Of a stretch of DNA of 64,000 nucleotides, positions 29,163 through 42,313 are shown piece by piece. The DNA is from Streptomyces armeniacus. Lineage in GTDB: Bacteria; Actinomycetota; Actinomycetes; Streptomycetales; Streptomycetaceae. The notes under the pieces are model-generated. The model saw nothing but the letters and a program-made list of their open reading frames with translations. It ran no database searches and was not told where the DNA came from. The DNA is taken from assembly GCF_003355155.1 (NCBI RefSeq), contig NZ_CP031320.1, positions 542,359-606,358 of the forward strand, in the 5' to 3' direction. The position numbers and the translations under genes are program-made. Every line of letters starts with the position of its first letter. Within the stretch, counting starts at the first letter, position 1.

Positions 29163-32100
29163 TCAGCTCCGATCGTCGAGGGAGTGCAGTTCGTCCGCCA
29201 CCACGACGCCGATCTCGGCGAGCGCTTCGGCACCGCCCATGTCGTTGTGCCGGAATCTGCTGGGCAGCACGCGGAAGTCACCTCCCACGTACGCGCTCCA
29301 GCCGGCCGCGGTCGACGTTTTGTCCGCTGTGGAGTCCTCGCCGGGGGGCTCCTGGCTGGCTTCCACGAAGAGGACATCGCCCGAGTAGCGGGCCGGCTGG
29401 TGGGCGGAGAGGAGCCGCACGTTGTTCTCGTAGACGGTCGCCATGCCGGTGAGGTCCTGTTCGCTGAGTTCGGCCAGCTGGCTGCCGTGCCGGTGCAGGA
29501 TCTCGAGGACCCGGCGTGCGGTGAGTTCGCTGTCTTCGGACTCCGGAGCGCGGATGCCCTCGTACTCCAGCAGCGCGTGATAGAGCCCCGTCCCCGCCCC
29601 GTGCGGTGCGTCCGGCGGCGGTGCGTCGACGGCGCCCGGGACGGCGTCCGCAGTGCCGTAGTAGCTGTCCAGCATGGCCAGGAAGGACACCGTCTGGCCC
29701 TGCCCCTCCAGCAGTACGGCCATCGCGTGGGCGATCACGCCGCCGAGGGACCAGCCGAGGAGCCGATAGGGGCCCTCGGGCCGTATGGCGCGGAGCTGTT
29801 CGACGTAGTCCGCGGCCATCTCCTCGACGCTGTCCGGCAGTTCGTCCCGGCCGTTGAGCCCTCGTGCCTGCAGTGCGTACAGCGGGACCTCGGCGTCGAG
29901 GTGGCGCACGAGCCCGGCGTACAGCCAGCCGATGCCGGTGCCGGGGTGCACGCAGAACAGCGGTGTACGGCTGCCGGACGAGCGCAGTGGCAGGAGCGGT
30001 TCGATGGCCGGGCGCTGCTCGCTCCGGCCGATGCGTTCGGCCAGTTCGGCGGGGGTGGGCGCGGCGAACAGGGTGGCCGTGTACAGCTCCACGCCGAGGA
30101 GGTGCTCGATGCGGCGGGCGAGGCGGGTGGCGAGAAGGGAGTGGCCGCCCAGGTCGAAGAAGTTGTCGTCGGCGCCGATCTCCTCCAGTCCGAGCATCTC
30201 GGCGAAGACGGCGCACAGTCGCGCTTCGGCCTCGTTCCGCGGTGCCCTTCCCGCCGTACGGCCCAGGGTGTCGGGGTCGGGCAGCGCGTTCTCGTCGATC
30301 TTCCCGTTCGGGGTACGCGGCAGCCGGGGCAGCAGGGTGATGGCCGAGGGCACGGCGTGGTCCGGCAGCACGGCACGGAGCTGCCGGAGAAGGGTTCCGG
30401 GAAGGCCCGCCACGGCGGCCGCGGACATCGGGTCGTGTACCAGGCTCCGCGCCGCCCCGTGAGCGGCGGCCGGCTCGTACAGGTCCCGGAACCGGCCGGT
30501 GCCGTACTCGGCGGCGGGGAGCAGCACCGCGTCGTAGATGCCGGGGGTCGTGGTGGGCACCGGCAGCGAGACGTAGCCCAGCTGCTCGGCGGTCCTGGCG
30601 AGCTGGTACGGGTCGATGGCGGACGGGGCGCGTTCCGGGGTGAGCCGCCCGAGGGTCGCTCCGGCAGCGGCGTCCTCCACGGCTCGCCACAGCGCGAGGT
30701 CGTCGGCGAGCCGGGCGTCCGGGACGCCCCGCAGCCGTACCGCCACCGGGGTGCCCGCCGCTCGCAGCAGGGCGGCCAGCTCCTCCGGGGTCCGGACGTC
30801 GCTGCCCCAGGCGAGGCTGCCGGCCGCGGTGACCGCGCGGGGTGCCGTGGTGTCCTTGTGGAGCACGGCGTCGTAGCGGTAGCGGGTGAGTTCGCTGTCC
30901 TGCCCTCCGGTCTTCAGGCGGAGGTCGCAGGGGACGTCGAGGGTGGCGAAGAAGTCCGGGTCGACGGCCAGCCGCTCGTCCACCAGGGTGCGGCGGCCGG
31001 CGGCGAGCCGGACCTGTGGCACCGCGGAGGACGGGGAGGCCGCGGCGCACTCGGCCGCCGTGTTCCGGCAGAGGTCCAGCCGGGGGTCGCGCAGGTCGCC
31101 GAGGAAGAGCGCGCCGCCGGGAGCCAGCAGTTCCAGCGCGCCGGTGAGCACTCTGCGCAGGTAGTCCTCCGAAGGGAAGTCCTGCACGACCGAGTTGAGG
31201 ATGACGGTGTCGAACTCGCCGGCCGCGAAGTCGTGGAAGTCGTGGGCCGGTTGCCGGCGTACCCGTATGTCGGCCCCGCCCGGCGGCGTGCGTTCCAGGT
31301 CCCGCCGGATGGCGTGGACCGCGGCCGAGGAGAGGTCCGTGGCCTGGTAGAGGTCGCAGTGCGGCGCGAGTTCGGCCAGGAGCAGTCCGTCACCGGCACC
31401 GATCTCCAGTACGCGGCGCGGCTGGAGTTCCCGCAGTCTTGCCACGGTCGCGTCCTGGTCCTGGTCCTGGTCCTGGTCCTGATCCTGATCCCGGTCCCGG
31501 TCCGCGCCGTCCCGGCTCTCGGCGGAGGCGAACACGAGGTCGTAGTACGCCCGCCACTCCTCCAGTTTCGCCTCCTCGAACGCCGCCAAGCCTGTTCCCT
31601 CCACCGGCTGCCGCGGCGAACCGGGGGCTTCGGGCAGGCAGGCCGGTTCTGGGCCGGGCACGACGTACGCGACGAGCCTGGTGATGCCGGAGCCATCGGC
31701 GTGGCCGCGTACGGCCGCCTCCGCTACGCCGTCCTGCCGCAGCAGTTCCGACTCGGTCTCTCCCGGTTCCAGACGGAACCCGCGCACCTTGAGCTGGCGG
31801 TCCGCCCGTCCGGCGAACTCCAGCTCGCCGTCCGGGTTCCAGCGGGCGAGGTCGCCCGTGCGGTACATCCTGGTCCCGTCTGCGGCGAACGGGTCCGGTA
31901 CGAAGCGGTGCGCGGTCAGCCCGGGTTGTCCCACGTAGCCGCGGGCGGTCGCCGGGCCCGCGAGGTAGGCCTCCCCGGTCTGTCCGGGGGCGACCGGACG
32001 CAGAGCGTCGTCCAGCAGGTGCACCGTGACGTTGGCGAGGGGCCGCCCGATCGGTGCCGCGGCCCCGGACAGGGGCGCCGTCGCGGTGCACATGACGGTG

Positions 32101-35100
32101 GCTTCGGTGGGCCCGTAGGAGTTGACCAGGGTGTGCCGGGCCGACCAGCGGCGCGCCAGTTCCGGCAGCAGGGTCTCGCCGATGACCCGTACGACCGTGG
32201 CGGCCGGCACCTCGTCCGGTTCGAGCACGGCCAGTGCCGAGGGGGTCAGGGTCAGTGCGGTGACCCGCTCCTGCCGCACGAGCTCCTCCAGCGCGCGGCC
32301 CGGCATCACGCGTTCCGCGGGCGCGAGCACCAGGGTGGCGCCGCAGGACAGGGTTTCCAGCACCTCGTACACGCCCACGTCGAAGGCAGGGGAGAGCAGG
32401 TGCGGCACCCTGCTCCCCTCGCCCAGCCCCATGGGGGAGGTCGTGGAGGCCAGCACGCCGGCCATTCCGGAGTGCTGTACGAGCACGCCCTTGGGGCGGC
32501 CGGTGCTACCCGAGGTGTAGATGGTGTACGCGACGTGGTCCGGCAGCAGCGGCGTGCCGCGGTCGGCGTCGGTGACGGCCGTCTCGGGGCGGGAGGCGAC
32601 GCGTTCGGCGGTCCGCTCCTCGTCGACGACCAGGAGGTCGGTACGTTCCCGCAGCAGCGGAAGGCCGGCGTGCTCGCTGTCGGTGAGGACGAGCCTCGGT
32701 CCGGCGTCCTCCAGGATCAGGCGGATCCGGTCCTCCGGGTAGCGCGGGTCCAGCGGTACGAAGGCGGCGCCGGCCTTGAGCACCCCGAGGAACGCGACGA
32801 CCTCCGCGACGGATCGCGGCAGCAGCACCGCGACGAGGTCCTCCGAGGCCACGCCCAGCGCGATCAGCTCGCGTGCCAGCTGGTTTACGCGTGCGTCGAG
32901 CCCTGCGTAGTCGATCTCTCGGGGCGGGCCGCCGGCCGTACGGAGCGCCACCGCCGCCGGGCTGCGCAGCGCCTGGGCCTCCAGCAGCGCCGGCAGGGTG
33001 GCCGGAGACACCCGCTCACGGCTGCTCCGGTATCCGGCCAGCCGCGCGTGCTCCTCCGTGTCGAGCAGGTCGAGCCGGGCGACCGAGAGGCCCGGGTCGG
33101 CGACGAACGTACGGATCAGCCGCAGCAGCCGGTCCATCAGCCGCTGGGCGCCCGGCTCGTCGAACACGTCCGTGCGGTACATCATGTCCAGCTCGATCCC
33201 GGACTGCTCGCCGCCCGGGAAGGCCAGCATCCCCAGCGGGTAGTGCCCGGCGGTCATGCCGCTCGCGCTGACGAGTTGGATGTCGCCGAGGTGCGCACGG
33301 GCTTCCGCGCCGGCCTGGGGGAAGTTCTCGAACGCGAAGGAGGTGTCGAAGAGTTCTCCCACCCCGGCGGCTCGCTGGATCTCCGCGAGTCCGACGTGCT
33401 GGTGCGGCAGCAGGGCGGCGCGCTCCCGCTGCACGCGTCGCAGCAGTTCGGCGAACGGTTCGTACGCGGAGAGCGTGACCCGCATCGGCAGCGTGTTGAT
33501 GAGCAGGCCGATGATGGACTCCACCGCGTCCAGGTCAGGTGAGCGGCCCGAGACGGTGACGCCGAAGAACACGTCCCACCGTCCGGTGTGCTCCGCCAGC
33601 ATCAGTGCCCAGCAGCACTGGAGCAGGGTGTTGACCGTGACGCCGTGGGCCGCGACCGCCGCGCTGACGGCAGCGGACTCCTCAAGTGTCAGGTGGTGGA
33701 CGATACGTGCCGGCCAGGGCGTGCTGAGGTGCTTGCCACGGGGCGCCACCAGCGTCGGCTCCACGGCGCCCGCCAGGCTGTCGCACCAGGCACGCAACGC
33801 GGCGTCCTTGTCCTGCCGTTGCAGCCAGCGCAGGTAGTCGGCGTACGGGGTGGGTTCGGGAAGCGAGTCGGGGTCCCCGTACAGCGCGAACAGCTCCGGC
33901 AGGAACAGGTGGTTGGACCAGCCGTCGAGCAGGATGTGGTGGGCCACCACCCGCAGTTGGAAGCTCTCCGGCCCCAGCCGCACCAGTGTGAAGCGGATCA
34001 GCGGAGGGTCTGCCGGATCGAACCGGATGGTCCTGCCCTCTGTGTCCAGCCGCGCGAGTTCGGCGTTCTGTTCCTCCGACGACAGGCCGGACAGGTCGAC
34101 TTCCCGGCACTCCAGGTCACGCCGGGGGTACACCTGCACGGAACGCCCCGAGGGGAGGACCACGAACCCGGCGCACAGATTGGGATGCCTCCGGCCGAGT
34201 TCACGTACCGCGTAGGACAGGCCGGCCGGGTCCAGGCGTCCGTTCAGCTTCAGGAAGAGCAGCATCACATAGGCGTCCTCGGTGTTCCGCTCGAACTGGC
34301 GGTGGAAGAGGAACCCCTCCTGCATCGGGGAAAGCGGCAGCACTGCCTTGAACGCGGGGTATTCGGACCTCAGCCACGAGCGTTCCGCGTCACTCAGCGG
34401 CGTCGGGAGCTGGTCGCCGGGCTGCTCGCGGCGGCGCACCGGCACGGCGGGCCCGCGTGGCTCGGCTGCTGTGCCGCCGGCGCGTTCCGCTCCGGCGTCC
34501 GCCCCCGGCAGGGGGGTCGCCACGGTGGCCAGCGCGAGCGGAGTGGGGTGCTCGAAGACGTCCTCGACCAGGATGCCGAGGCCCGCGGAGTGTGCCCTGC
34601 GGATGAGCTTGATGGAGTTGATGCTGTCGCCGCCGAGGGCGAAGAAGTTGTCCTCCGGGCCGACTTCGGCCAGCCCGAGCACTCCCGCGAAGATCCGACG
34701 GAGGGTGTCGGCCCTCTCCCGGCCCGGGCCCGCCGCGTCCGGCGTGGCCTCCGCGACGACCCGCGCCGGGCGGCGCGCCCACTCTTCCAGGGTCCGCCGG
34801 TCCGTCTTGCCGTTGGCGTCCTGCGGCAGCGCGTCCACGGTCTCGATCACCGTGGGCACCAGGGGTTCGGGCAGGTGGCGGCGCAACTGCGCACGGAGCT
34901 CCCCGGCGTCCGGCGACGTGCCTGCGGACGCCTCGATGTAGGCCGTCAGCCTGCGGTCCCCCGCGTTGTCCGGCACCGCGACGACAGCGGCCGCGGCGAC
35001 CTGCGGCAGGCTGGTGAGCCGTGCCTCGACCTCGCCGGGCTCCACGCGGATGCCCCGCACCTTGACCTGGTGATCGACGCGTCCGGCGAACTCCAGCGCG

Positions 35101-37646
35101 CCGTCGGGGTTCCAGCGCACGAGGTCGCCCGTGCGGTACATGCGCGCCCCGGGGCCGCCGAAGGGGTCCGCGACGAACCGCTCGGCGGTGAGGGCGAAGC
35201 GGTGTGCGTAGCCGCGTGCCAGGCACTCCCCCGCCAGGTACAGCTCGCCGTTACGGCCCGGCGGTACGGGGCGCAGCGCGGAGTCGAGGACGTGGCAGCG
35301 TACGTTCGCGATGGGCACGCCGATGGGCGGGTTCCCGGGCCGTTCCGCGTCGCAGCGCCACGAGGTGACGGTCACGGTCGCCTCGGTGGGGCCGTACGTG
35401 TTCGTGACCGCCTTCGCCGGGTCGCGGCGGAGGATCTCGCGCACCAGCTCGCCGGGCAGTGGCTCGCCGATGAAGAGGCAGTGCTCCGCCCTGTCGGCGA
35501 CCCACTCCGCCTCGGCGACGTGCCGGTAGAGCGAGGGCACGGTGTTGATGAGGCTGCCGGACCAGTCGGGCCGGTCCAGCAGGGAGACCAGATTGCGTAC
35601 GAAGTCGACGCTGCCGCCGCTCAGCAGCGGGATCAGGATCTCCTCCACGGACGGGTCGAAGCTGAGCGAGGTCGTGCACAGCACCCGCGAGAAGGCCGCC
35701 GCGCCGAACTCCTCGAGGGCCCAGTGAACGAGGTTGAGGACACTGCGGTGTGTCACGACGACGCCCTTGGGGCGGCCCGTCGATCCGGAGGTGTAGATGT
35801 GGTACGCGGCGTTGCCGCCGCCTGCGGCCACCGCGCCGGACGGCCCGGCCGCTTCCCGCGTCCAGGTGTCCTCGTCGTGCGGCCCGCCGGCAGGCTCCTG
35901 GCCGGTGATCTCGTCGAGCAGGATCGGCTCGGGGGCGTCCGGCGGCAGTTTCCCGGCCAGCTTCCTCGTGGTCAGCACCGTCATGGGGCGGGCGTCGCCG
36001 AAGAGGTGGGCGATGCGGCCGTCGGGGTATTCGGGGTCGACGGGCAGATAAGCGGCGCCCGACTTCAGCACCCCGATCATGCCGACTGCGATGGCCGTCG
36101 TACGGGGCAGCAGCAGCGCGACCACGTCCTCCGGCCCGGCGCCGCGCCGGGCCAGCAGCCCCGCGATCCGGCCGGCCCGCGCGTCCAGTTCGGCGTAGCT
36201 CAGCGCGCTGTCCGCGTCGCGTACGGCGATGTCTGCCGGGTGCTTGGCGACCTGTGCCTCGAAGGCGGCGGACAGGGTCTCCTCCGGGCCGCCGGCCGGG
36301 CGCTCGGTGCTGTTCCACCGCGCCAGAAGCCGAAGTTCCGCCTCGTTCGCGAGATCGAACCGGCCGACGGGCAGCTGTGGCCGGGCGGCCAGCTGCGTCA
36401 GCAGGCCGATCAGCCGGTGCGCTTCGGTCCTGTCGGCTCGTGGGCCGGCCAGATCCAGTGACCAGCCGTCCGCCGCCCGGTCGTCGAGACGCAGGCACAA
36501 GCCGGGGGTCTCGCCGTCCCAGGTGTGCTCGACGGTGGCCCAGGACGCGCCGAAGGGCACCCGGCCGGCGCTGTCGGCCGGCAGCACCACGGCGCCGTAG
36601 TCCTGTGCCGCGCCCCAGGGACAGTCCTCCTCCGGCACGTACGTGTGCCGGCGTGCCCGGCGCAGTGTCAGCCCGACCCGGCGCACCAGCTGAGCGAAGC
36701 TCGTACCGGGAGACACGCTGACGCGTACGGGCAGGACGCCGCGCCCGGAGCCGTAGCCGAGCAGCACCTCCCCCTCCCCGCTCAGCCGGTGCGCGTACAC
36801 GGCGAGTGCGGCGAGTACGACCGCTGCCGGGCCGGCGCCGCTCCGGCGCGCCAGCGCGGGGAGCGCCGCGCTCTCGTCGGGCACCGGCAGCCAGCCCTGG
36901 TTCCGCGGCGGCGGGCCGTGGCCCGCGCCGGGGTCCGTCGGCGTGCCGAGCTTCCGGTGGTCCGTCCACGGAGCGGGGGAACCGCTCAGTTGCTGCCGCC
37001 AGAAGTCGCGGTCTTCCGTGGTCGCGGCGTCCGCGCCGGGGCGCGCGCCTCCCCCGCCGGGTTCGGGGCCGGGTCCGGCCGGCGGCCAGGGTGCGGCGGT
37101 GGCGCCCGGGGAATCGTCCGGGGTGGCGGTGAGCTGCCCGTAGAGGTCGCCGGCACGGCGCAGCAGCGCGGTCAGGGCCGGAAGACCGTCACCGTCCGGC
37201 TGACCGGGCTGTGCGGTGGCCGCCGACCGCTGCCGGCAGAGCTGCTGATACCAGCCGATCCGGCCGTCGGCGCAACGCAGCAGCACGTGCCGCTGGCCCG
37301 CCGGGCCGCCTGCCGCGCCGGCCAGTTCACGCGCCGCCCATGCCTCGGGGTCGGCGTCGCCTGTCTCCAGCTCCTCCACCGTGGGCGCGGCAGCGCCGGA
37401 GCGAGGGAGCGACTGCTCGCGCAGGGCCCGGTTCACGGCCTCCCGCAGCGGCTCGAGGCGTACGGGTCCGCTGAAGCGGGCGTACTGCGCCACAACGCGG
37501 TCGCCCGCCGGCTCGCCGCTGCCGGTGCCTCCGCTGCCGGGGCGGCCGCCGGTGTCCGCGCTGGGCGTCCGGCCGGCCGCGGCCACCGCCGTACGCTGGT
37601 CGTTCCCGTGGCCGTGGTCCAGTCGGCCTGCGGCGTGAGTGGTCAT
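29163..37646 (-). CDS. NRPS: C*-A-T-C-A(N-MT)-T-TE
   Basis: 2827 aa from ATG 37644-37646 with GGAGGAAACCCG upstream; the start overlaps the previous stop (ATGA). Domains by residue: degenerate condensation domain without HHxxxDG (about 40-440); A1 (460-950; [22 protein letters not shown]10 NGKTD); T1 ([10 protein letters not shown] near 1005); C2 with intact HHILLDGWS (1105-1545); A2 (1555-2450; [21 protein letters not shown]10 TPNGKID); an N-methyltransferase inserted after A8 (2015-2265; [24 protein letters not shown]); T2 (DLGGHSLLA near 2500); thioesterase (GWSLGGV near 2633, with MLDSYYG and RHNDMGG). It adds two amino acids, the second N-methylated, and releases the product. My reading of the A1 pocket starts D-P-E, which I do not recognise. 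Confidence 0.95.
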   Translation of the reverse strand: MTTHAAGRLDHGHGNDQRTAVAAAGRTPSADTGGRPGSGGTGSGEPAGDRVVAQYARFSGPVRLEPLREAVNRALREQSLPRSGAAAPTVEELETGDADPEAWAARELAGAAGGPAGQRHVLLRCADGRIGWYQQLCRQRSAATAQPGQPDGDGLPALTALLRRAGDLYGQLTATPDDSPGATAAPWPPAGPGPEPGGGGARPGADAATTEDRDFWRQQLSGSPAPWTDHRKLGTPTDPGAGHGPPPRNQGWLPVPDESAALPALARRSGAGPAAVVLAALAVYAHRLSGEGEVLLGYGSGRGVLPVRVSVSPGTSFAQLVRRVGLTLRRARRHTYVPEEDCPWGAAQDYGAVVLPADSAGRVPFGASWATVEHTWDGETPGLCLRLDDRAADGWSLDLAGPRADRTEAHRLIGLLTQLAARPQLPVGRFDLANEAELRLLARWNSTERPAGGPEETLSAAFEAQVAKHPADIAVRDADSALSYAELDARAGRIAGLLARRGAGPEDVVALLLPRTTAIAVGMIGVLKSGAAYLPVDPEYPDGRIAHLFGDARPMTVLTTRKLAGKLPPDAPEPILLDEITGQEPAGGPHDEDTWTREAAGPSGAVAAGGGNAAYHIYTSGSTGRPKGVVVTHRSVLNLVHWALEEFGAAAFSRVLCTTSLSFDPSVEEILIPLLSGGSVDFVRNLVSLLDRPDWSGSLINTVPSLYRHVAEAEWVADRAEHCLFIGEPLPGELVREILRRDPAKAVTNTYGPTEATVTVTSWRCDAERPGNPPIGVPIANVRCHVLDSALRPVPPGRNGELYLAGECLARGYAHRFALTAERFVADPFGGPGARMYRTGDLVRWNPDGALEFAGRVDHQVKVRGIRVEPGEVEARLTSLPQVAAAAVVAVPDNAGDRRLTAYIEASAGTSPDAGELRAQLRRHLPEPLVPTVIETVDALPQDANGKTDRRTLEEWARRPARVVAEATPDAAGPGRERADTLRRIFAGVLGLAEVGPEDNFFALGGDSINSIKLIRRAHSAGLGILVEDVFEHPTPLALATVATPLPGADAGAERAGGTAAEPRGPAVPVRRREQPGDQLPTPLSDAERSWLRSEYPAFKAVLPLSPMQEGFLFHRQFERNTEDAYVMLLFLKLNGRLDPAGLSYAVRELGRRHPNLCAGFVVLPSGRSVQVYPRRDLECREVDLSGLSSEEQNAELARLDTEGRTIRFDPADPPLIRFTLVRLGPESFQLRVVAHHILLDGWSNHLFLPELFALYGDPDSLPEPTPYADYLRWLQRQDKDAALRAWCDSLAGAVEPTLVAPRGKHLSTPWPARIVHHLTLEESAAVSAAVAAHGVTVNTLLQCCWALMLAEHTGRWDVFFGVTVSGRSPDLDAVESIIGLLINTLPMRVTLSAYEPFAELLRRVQRERAALLPHQHVGLAEIQRAAGVGELFDTSFAFENFPQAGAEARAHLGDIQLVSASGMTAGHYPLGMLAFPGGEQSGIELDMMYRTDVFDEPGAQRLMDRLLRLIRTFVADPGLSVARLDLLDTEEHARLAGYRSSRERVSPATLPALLEAQALRSPAAVALRTAGGPPREIDYAGLDARVNQLARELIALGVASEDLVAVLLPRSVAEVVAFLGVLKAGAAFVPLDPRYPEDRIRLILEDAGPRLVLTDSEHAGLPLLRERTDLLVVDEERTAERVASRPETAVTDADRGTPLLPDHVAYTIYTSGSTGRPKGVLVQHSGMAGVLASTTSPMGLGEGSRVPHLLSPAFDVGVYEVLETLSCGATLVLAPAERVMPGRALEELVRQERVTALTLTPSALAVLEPDEVPAATVVRVIGETLLPELARRWSARHTLVNSYGPTEATVMCTATAPLSGAAAPIGRPLANVTVHLLDDALRPVAPGQTGEAYLAGPATARGYVGQPGLTAHRFVPDPFAADGTRMYRTGDLARWNPDGELEFAGRADRQLKVRGFRLEPGETESELLRQDGVAEAAVRGHADGSGITRLVAYVVPGPEPACLPEAPGSPRQPVEGTGLAAFEEAKLEEWRAYYDLVFASAESRDGADRDRDQDQDQDQDQDQDATVARLRELQPRRVLEIGAGDGLLLAELAPHCDLYQATDLSSAAVHAIRRDLERTPPGGADIRVRRQPAHDFHDFAAGEFDTVILNSVVQDFPSEDYLRRVLTGALELLAPGGALFLGDLRDPRLDLCRNTAAECAAASPSSAVPQVRLAAGRRTLVDERLAVDPDFFATLDVPCDLRLKTGGQDSELTRYRYDAVLHKDTTAPRAVTAAGSLAWGSDVRTPEELAALLRAAGTPVAVRLRGVPDARLADDLALWRAVEDAAAGATLGRLTPERAPSAIDPYQLARTAEQLGYVSLPVPTTTPGIYDAVLLPAAEYGTGRFRDLYEPAAAHGAARSLVHDPMSAAAVAGLPGTLLRQLRAVLPDHAVPSAITLLPRLPRTPNGKIDENALPDPDTLGRTAGRAPRNEAEARLCAVFAEMLGLEEIGADDNFFDLGGHSLLATRLARRIEHLLGVELYTATLFAAPTPAELAERIGRSEQRPAIEPLLPLRSSGSRTPLFCVHPGTGIGWLYAGLVRHLDAEVPLYALQARGLNGRDELPDSVEEMAADYVEQLRAIRPEGPYRLLGWSLGGVIAHAMAVLLEGQGQTVSFLAMLDSYYGTADAVPGAVDAPPPDAPHGAGTGLYHALLEYEGIRAPESEDSELTARRVLEILHRHGSQLAELSEQDLTGMATVYENNVRLLSAHQPARYSGDVLFVEASQEPPGEDSTADKTSTAAGWSAYVGGDFRVLPSRFRHNDMGGAEALAEIGVVVADELHSLDDRS
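31451..31502. repeat. Hexanucleotide microsatellite encoding Asp-Gln repeats in the N-MT region
   Basis: About eight units of TGGTCC and close variants (TGATCC, CGGTCC). On the coding strand they give a run of six Asp-Gln pairs preceded by Asp-Arg, at about residue 2050 of the NRPS just before the SAM-binding motif. Any change by whole units keeps the frame. Confidence 0.9.
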
Positions 37647-40600
37647 CGGGTTTCCTCCGTGAGTGCCGCCGCGAGGGTGTCCGCCCCTGGTACGGGGGCC
37701 TCCGGCTGCAGATCGACGCGTTCCGCCAGCACGTCGTGCACTGGCAGGCCGGGCTCGTCGAGCAGCCCGTCCAGCAGTTCCCGCGTGGCCGTGAGCAGGG
37801 TGTTCGCTGTCGTGTGCGTGAACAGTGCGGAGGCGTAGTCGAGGCGGAGTGTCAGGGCGCCGTCCTCCTGTCGGTCCCAGGAGAACGCCAGCTCCGTCGC
37901 GTACGCGCCCGGCACCGACTCGCCGTCCCACGCCCCCGTGCAGCACACCCGCGGCAAGGGCCCGGCCGTGGTGCCGACTTGCCCGCCGGCTCCGGGCGCG
38001 GCGCCGCGCCCGGCCAGCCGCGTGAGAAGCGTGCCAAGGGTCGGATCGTCCTGGAAAGCGGCGCGCGCCGGCCCGCCGGGGGCTGCGACCGCGACCTCGT
38101 CCTGGCCGGTTACCCAGGACAGCAGCACCAGCCAGCAGGCCAGCAGTACGGTGGCCTGCTGGCCGCCGTGTCCGGCCGCGGTCAGCCGGTCGTACGTCCG
38201 CGGCTCCAGCGGCAGTGTCACCACGCGGTCGAGGACGACGGGTTGCTCCGGCCGCGGCCGGTCCGCCGGAACCAGCAGCTCCGGATGGTCCGGTGGCCGG
38301 ACGCTCGTACCGTCGCTCGCCGGCGGCTCCGCGGGGGCCGGCCCGGCCGGGTGCGGCGGGCCGTCAAGCAGCCGCGTCAGGGGACGCGAGCCGCTGCCGG
38401 CGGCCGCGATCCCGCCGAGCAGCCAGGTGTAGACGGCGGTCATCTCGGCGGCCGTGTCCTCGGTGAACAGGTCGGTGCTGTACTCCAGGCAGGCCGAGAT
38501 CCCGTCCTCGCCCTCCCGGTCTCCGGTGACCAGCGTCAGATCGAACTTCGCGGTGCCGGCCGGCAGGCCGCCGAAGAGGTTCTCCACCGCGTTCCGGTCG
38601 TCGAAACTGCCGAGCACGTGGCCGTCCACCCGCTGCAGCGGCGGCAGGTCCTGGTGCACGAACATCACGTCGAAGAGTGGCGCACGGCTCGGGTCCCGCT
38701 CTGTGACGAGGGCCTTCACCACGCGGTCGAAGGGGACGTTCTGGTTGTCCAGACCGGTGAGCACGCGTTCCCGGATGTGCGACACGAAGTCGTCCAGTGT
38801 CGGCTCCCCGGCCAGGCTGGCGCGCAGGGCAACGGTGCTGTTGAAGAAGCCGACGAGGCCCTGGAGTTCGGGGCGCGTACGGCCGGTTGTCGGGGTGCCG
38901 ACGACCAGGTCGCGCTGTCCGCTGTAGCGGGCGAGCAGCAGATACAGCGCGGCCAGGAGCACCACGAAGACCGAGGTGGACTGGCGCGCGGCCGCCTGCC
39001 TCAGCTCCACTGCCAGCGTGTCCGGGATGTCGAAGCGCAGCAGGTTGCCCCGGTAGCTCTTGCGGGCGGGCCTGGGGTGATCGGTGGGGAGGCGCAGTGG
39101 CTCCACTCCGGTCAACTCGGTGCGCCAGTAGGCCAGTTCACTGTCGAGCGCGGAGGTGGCGAGCAGGTCCCGCTGCCACTGTGCGTAGTCCCGGAACTGT
39201 AGGGGGAGCGGGTCGAGCCTTGGCGGCCGGCCCTCGCGGCGGGCGTCGTAGAGCTCCGGGAGCTCCCGCTCGAAGATCCGGGGAGAGGCACCGTCACTGA
39301 CCGCGTGATGCATGGTGACCTGTACCAGGAGTTCACGCGGAGCCAGCCGCACCACGAGCACCCGCAGCAGATCGTCCGCGGCCAGGTCGAACCGGTGGTC
39401 CGCGGCCTCGCGAATCAGCTCGCGGGCCGCGGGCAGCGGATCGTCGTGGCCGGAGAGGTCCTCGTACCGGAAGAAGTTCGTCAGTCCCGGACTGACGCGC
39501 AGCTCGGGAGCGCCGTCCACCTCGACGAAGCGCGACCGCAGCACCTCGTGGCGACCGGCAAGGTCCTCCCACATGCCACGCACGGCGTCGATGTCCAGGT
39601 CCGCACGAATGTGGTTGACGGACGGGAGGTTGTAGAGCGTGGTGCCCTCGTCGAGCTGGTGGTGGAACCACATCCGCTCCTGCCCGTAGGACAGCACCAG
39701 CTTCGGCTGCGGGCGTACCGGCGGCAGGTCCCCGGTGCCGGATGCGACGTGTGCGCTGATGTGCTTGGCGAAGTCCTCGACCCGTGAGTGGTCGTAGGTG
39801 TCGATGAGCTTCGGCCGGAAGTTGTAGCGTCCCTCCACCCGGTCGATGAGCTGCATGCCGATGATCGAGTTCCAGCCCAGGTCCAGATAGTCCGCGGCCG
39901 GCTCGACACGGCTCTCGGTGCGAAGCAGTTCCTCCAGCGTGCGGCAGAGCCACGCGGTGACATCCTCGACGGACTCGACCGACTCGACGGATACGCCGGA
40001 CTCAACGGACCCGCCTGACTGGCCGGTGCCAATGCCGGTGCCGGTGCCGACGCTGTCGCGTTCCGTCGCGGTGCCGTGGGAAGGCGGACCTCCCGGCAGA
40101 ACATCACCCGTGGTGGGCGCGGGCTGCCGCGTCTCCGGCGCCGCGGGCGGCGGAGCGTGGCTCTCCGGTTCAAGCCAGCAGTGCGTCCCCCGCACCGGGT
40201 GCCCGGGGAGCCGGAGCCGGAGCGGCTCGGCCGGAGGTGGCGAAACGGTGTGCCAGTCCACGTTCACCCCCAGTCCGTAGAGGACACAGAGGAGTTCCGG
40301 GAACCCGCCCGTACGCTCCGAAGCCGAGACGACCGCCCGCGTCGTGGACCCTTCGGCCGCCGCCACGTGACGGCGTGCCACCGTGCCGAGCGTGCTGTCC
40401 GGAGCCAGCTCCACGAACACCACCGGCCCGCCGTGCGCGAGTTCGCGTACGGACCTCTCAGCGTCCGCGTGGCCCTGCTCGGAGGCGTCGGGCTGCGAGG
40501 GCACTTCCTCAGCCGTCTTCCCTGCCGGGGCCGGCAGTTGAGCGGCCACCTTCCGGGACTCGCCCGTGCTGACGACGCCGGCGATCCGGACACCACAGCG

Positions 40601-42313
40601 GCGCAGCTCCTCGTACGCGGCCCGCTGTCGGGACAGCACCTCGGCGGTGTCCACCGCGGCGGAGCCGTCCCGCGAAGACGCCGGTGTCCGGTCGGCCTGC
40701 GGCACGGCGCCCGGCGGCACGGCGTCCGGCGACAGCAGCAGCACGACCTTCGGGGAACTCCGGCGGCCGGACGGCCGGTCCGGGGCCTCCCCCAGCCAGG
40801 TGGCCTGCGCGGCGAGCTGGGTGGCCAGCTCCCGGGTGTCCCGGGCCGTTACGGCCACCCGGTGTTCGTACGCCGCGCGCCCGTGGTTGAGCGTGAAGGC
40901 CACGTCGGCGAGATCCTCGGCGCCCTCCCGCAGGGCGCCGGCCAGGTCCGCGCACAGCTGCCGCAGAGCCGCGTGCGTACGCGCGGACACCGCGACCACC
41001 CGCGGCAGCCCGTCTCCGTGCGCGGGCGCCCGCCGTGGCGGCTCCGGCGGCTGCTGGACGACACAGTGCGCGTTGATGCCTCCCAGGCTGAACGAACTCA
41101 CGCCGGCCAGCCGGCCGGCACCCGCCCACGGCCGCGCGGCGGTGAGCACTTCCAGGCCGAGTTCGCCCAGATCGACGCCGCCGGTGGGCTTGCGGTAGTT
41201 CACGGTGGGATACAGCTCGCCGTGCCGCACGCTGAGTACGGCCCGGAGCAGCCCGGCCATCCCGGCAGCGGCGTCCAGGTGCCCGATGTTCGCCTTGACC
41301 GAGCCGATGGGCAGCGGCTCGGGGCGCGTGCCGAAGACGCTCGCCAGGCCCTCCAGTTCCACTGCGTCGCCCAGCGGCGTGCCCGAGCCGTGTCCCTCGA
41401 GGTACCCCGCCAGTACGGGGTCGAGACCCGCGGCCGCCCACGCCTTGGCCACCACTCTCGCCTGGGCACGCGCGCTCGGGGCGCTCATCGTGGCGCTCGC
41501 ACGTCCGCTGTGCAGGACCGCGCTGCCGCGTATGACCGCGTGCACCGGCGCGCCGTCGGCGAGTGCCCGGTCCACGGTCGTCAGCAGCAGCGCGGCGCCG
41601 CCCTCACCGCCGATCGCGCCGTCGGCGTCCGCGTCGTAGCTGCGGTACCGCACGTCACTGGCCGCTGTCTCCCGCAGGCCGTCCAGCGCCGAGGCCGGCA
41701 TGCCGCCGGCCTTGACGCTGACCCCGCCGGCCACCGCGTACTCCGCGTCCCCCACCAGGAGTTCACGGCAGGCGTGGTGTACGGCGACCAGCGAGCTGTT
41801 GCACCCGGAGTCCACCGCGTAGCACGGGCCGGTGAGCCCCAGCACGTGCGCGATACGCGACGGCAGGCCGAACGGCGCGTTGCCCAGTGCGCTGAGTGCC
41901 CCGGGTTCCCGCGCGGCCGCGTCGTAGGTCGACGCCGAGGAGCTGAAGACGACCGCGGTGTCCGCGCCGCGCAGTCCGGCCGACGCGTACCCGGCGTCCT
42001 CGAACGCCTGGTGCGCGAGGAGCAGCGCGAGCCGCTGCTGCGGGTCCATCACCGCCGCCTCGCGGCGCGAGAGCCCGAACAGCGTGGAGTCGAAGGTGTG
42101 GATGTCGTCCAGGTGCCCCATCGGCAGGTAATTCGCCGACGGGTCGAGGCCGGTGGCCGCGGCCCGTTCCGCGGGCATGGGGCGCACGCTGTCGCGTCCG
42201 GTCCGCATGTTGTGGCGGAACGCCTCGATGGTGTCCGCCTCCGGGAACCGGACGGCGATGCCGACGATGGCTATGTCCCTCTCGCCGGGCTCCGGCACGT
42301 GGCTGCTGTTCAC
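37643..42313 (-). CDS. Hybrid PKS-NRPS: KS-(AT remnant)-T-C-(partial C)
   Basis: 1556 aa from GTG 42311-42313, overlapping the upstream stop (GTGA), with GGGGGAG upstream. KS (about 13-430) has Cys171 (DSGCNSSL, normally TACSS), His308 (EGHGSGT) and His345 (KANIGHLD). About 430-720 corresponds to an acyltransferase position, but no GHSxG or substrate motif is present; only flanking linker-like pieces remain ([28 protein letters not shown]). A Ser/Val/Glu repeat linker leads to a carrier domain ([11 protein letters not shown] near 815). C (about 870-1300) has an intact HHAVSDGAS. The last 200 residues look like the C-terminal lobe of another C domain. It should extend an aminoacyl chain by one extender unit, then condense it with the next amino acid. 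Confidence 0.92.
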   Translation of the reverse strand: MNSSHVPEPGERDIAIVGIAVRFPEADTIEAFRHNMRTGRDSVRPMPAERAAATGLDPSANYLPMGHLDDIHTFDSTLFGLSRREAAVMDPQQRLALLLAHQAFEDAGYASAGLRGADTAVVFSSSASTYDAAAREPGALSALGNAPFGLPSRIAHVLGLTGPCYAVDSGCNSSLVAVHHACRELLVGDAEYAVAGGVSVKAGGMPASALDGLRETAASDVRYRSYDADADGAIGGEGGAALLLTTVDRALADGAPVHAVIRGSAVLHSGRASATMSAPSARAQARVVAKAWAAAGLDPVLAGYLEGHGSGTPLGDAVELEGLASVFGTRPEPLPIGSVKANIGHLDAAAGMAGLLRAVLSVRHGELYPTVNYRKPTGGVDLGELGLEVLTAARPWAGAGRLAGVSSFSLGGINAHCVVQQPPEPPRRAPAHGDGLPRVVAVSARTHAALRQLCADLAGALREGAEDLADVAFTLNHGRAAYEHRVAVTARDTRELATQLAAQATWLGEAPDRPSGRRSSPKVVLLLSPDAVPPGAVPQADRTPASSRDGSAAVDTAEVLSRQRAAYEELRRCGVRIAGVVSTGESRKVAAQLPAPAGKTAEEVPSQPDASEQGHADAERSVRELAHGGPVVFVELAPDSTLGTVARRHVAAAEGSTTRAVVSASERTGGFPELLCVLYGLGVNVDWHTVSPPPAEPLRLRLPGHPVRGTHCWLEPESHAPPPAAPETRQPAPTTGDVLPGGPPSHGTATERDSVGTGTGIGTGQSGGSVESGVSVESVESVEDVTAWLCRTLEELLRTESRVEPAADYLDLGWNSIIGMQLIDRVEGRYNFRPKLIDTYDHSRVEDFAKHISAHVASGTGDLPPVRPQPKLVLSYGQERMWFHHQLDEGTTLYNLPSVNHIRADLDIDAVRGMWEDLAGRHEVLRSRFVEVDGAPELRVSPGLTNFFRYEDLSGHDDPLPAARELIREAADHRFDLAADDLLRVLVVRLAPRELLVQVTMHHAVSDGASPRIFERELPELYDARREGRPPRLDPLPLQFRDYAQWQRDLLATSALDSELAYWRTELTGVEPLRLPTDHPRPARKSYRGNLLRFDIPDTLAVELRQAAARQSTSVFVVLLAALYLLLARYSGQRDLVVGTPTTGRTRPELQGLVGFFNSTVALRASLAGEPTLDDFVSHIRERVLTGLDNQNVPFDRVVKALVTERDPSRAPLFDVMFVHQDLPPLQRVDGHVLGSFDDRNAVENLFGGLPAGTAKFDLTLVTGDREGEDGISACLEYSTDLFTEDTAAEMTAVYTWLLGGIAAAGSGSRPLTRLLDGPPHPAGPAPAEPPASDGTSVRPPDHPELLVPADRPRPEQPVVLDRVVTLPLEPRTYDRLTAAGHGGQQATVLLACWLVLLSWVTGQDEVAVAAPGGPARAAFQDDPTLGTLLTRLAGRGAAPGAGGQVGTTAGPLPRVCCTGAWDGESVPGAYATELAFSWDRQEDGALTLRLDYASALFTHTTANTLLTATRELLDGLLDEPGLPVHDVLAERVDLQPEAPVPGADTLAAALTEETR

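Noticed and set aside
29139..33542. A 1467-codon open frame on the plus strand, antisense to the NRPS
   Set aside because: No domain content; long antisense frames are expected opposite high-GC coding sequence, and the minus strand shows complete NRPS motifs.
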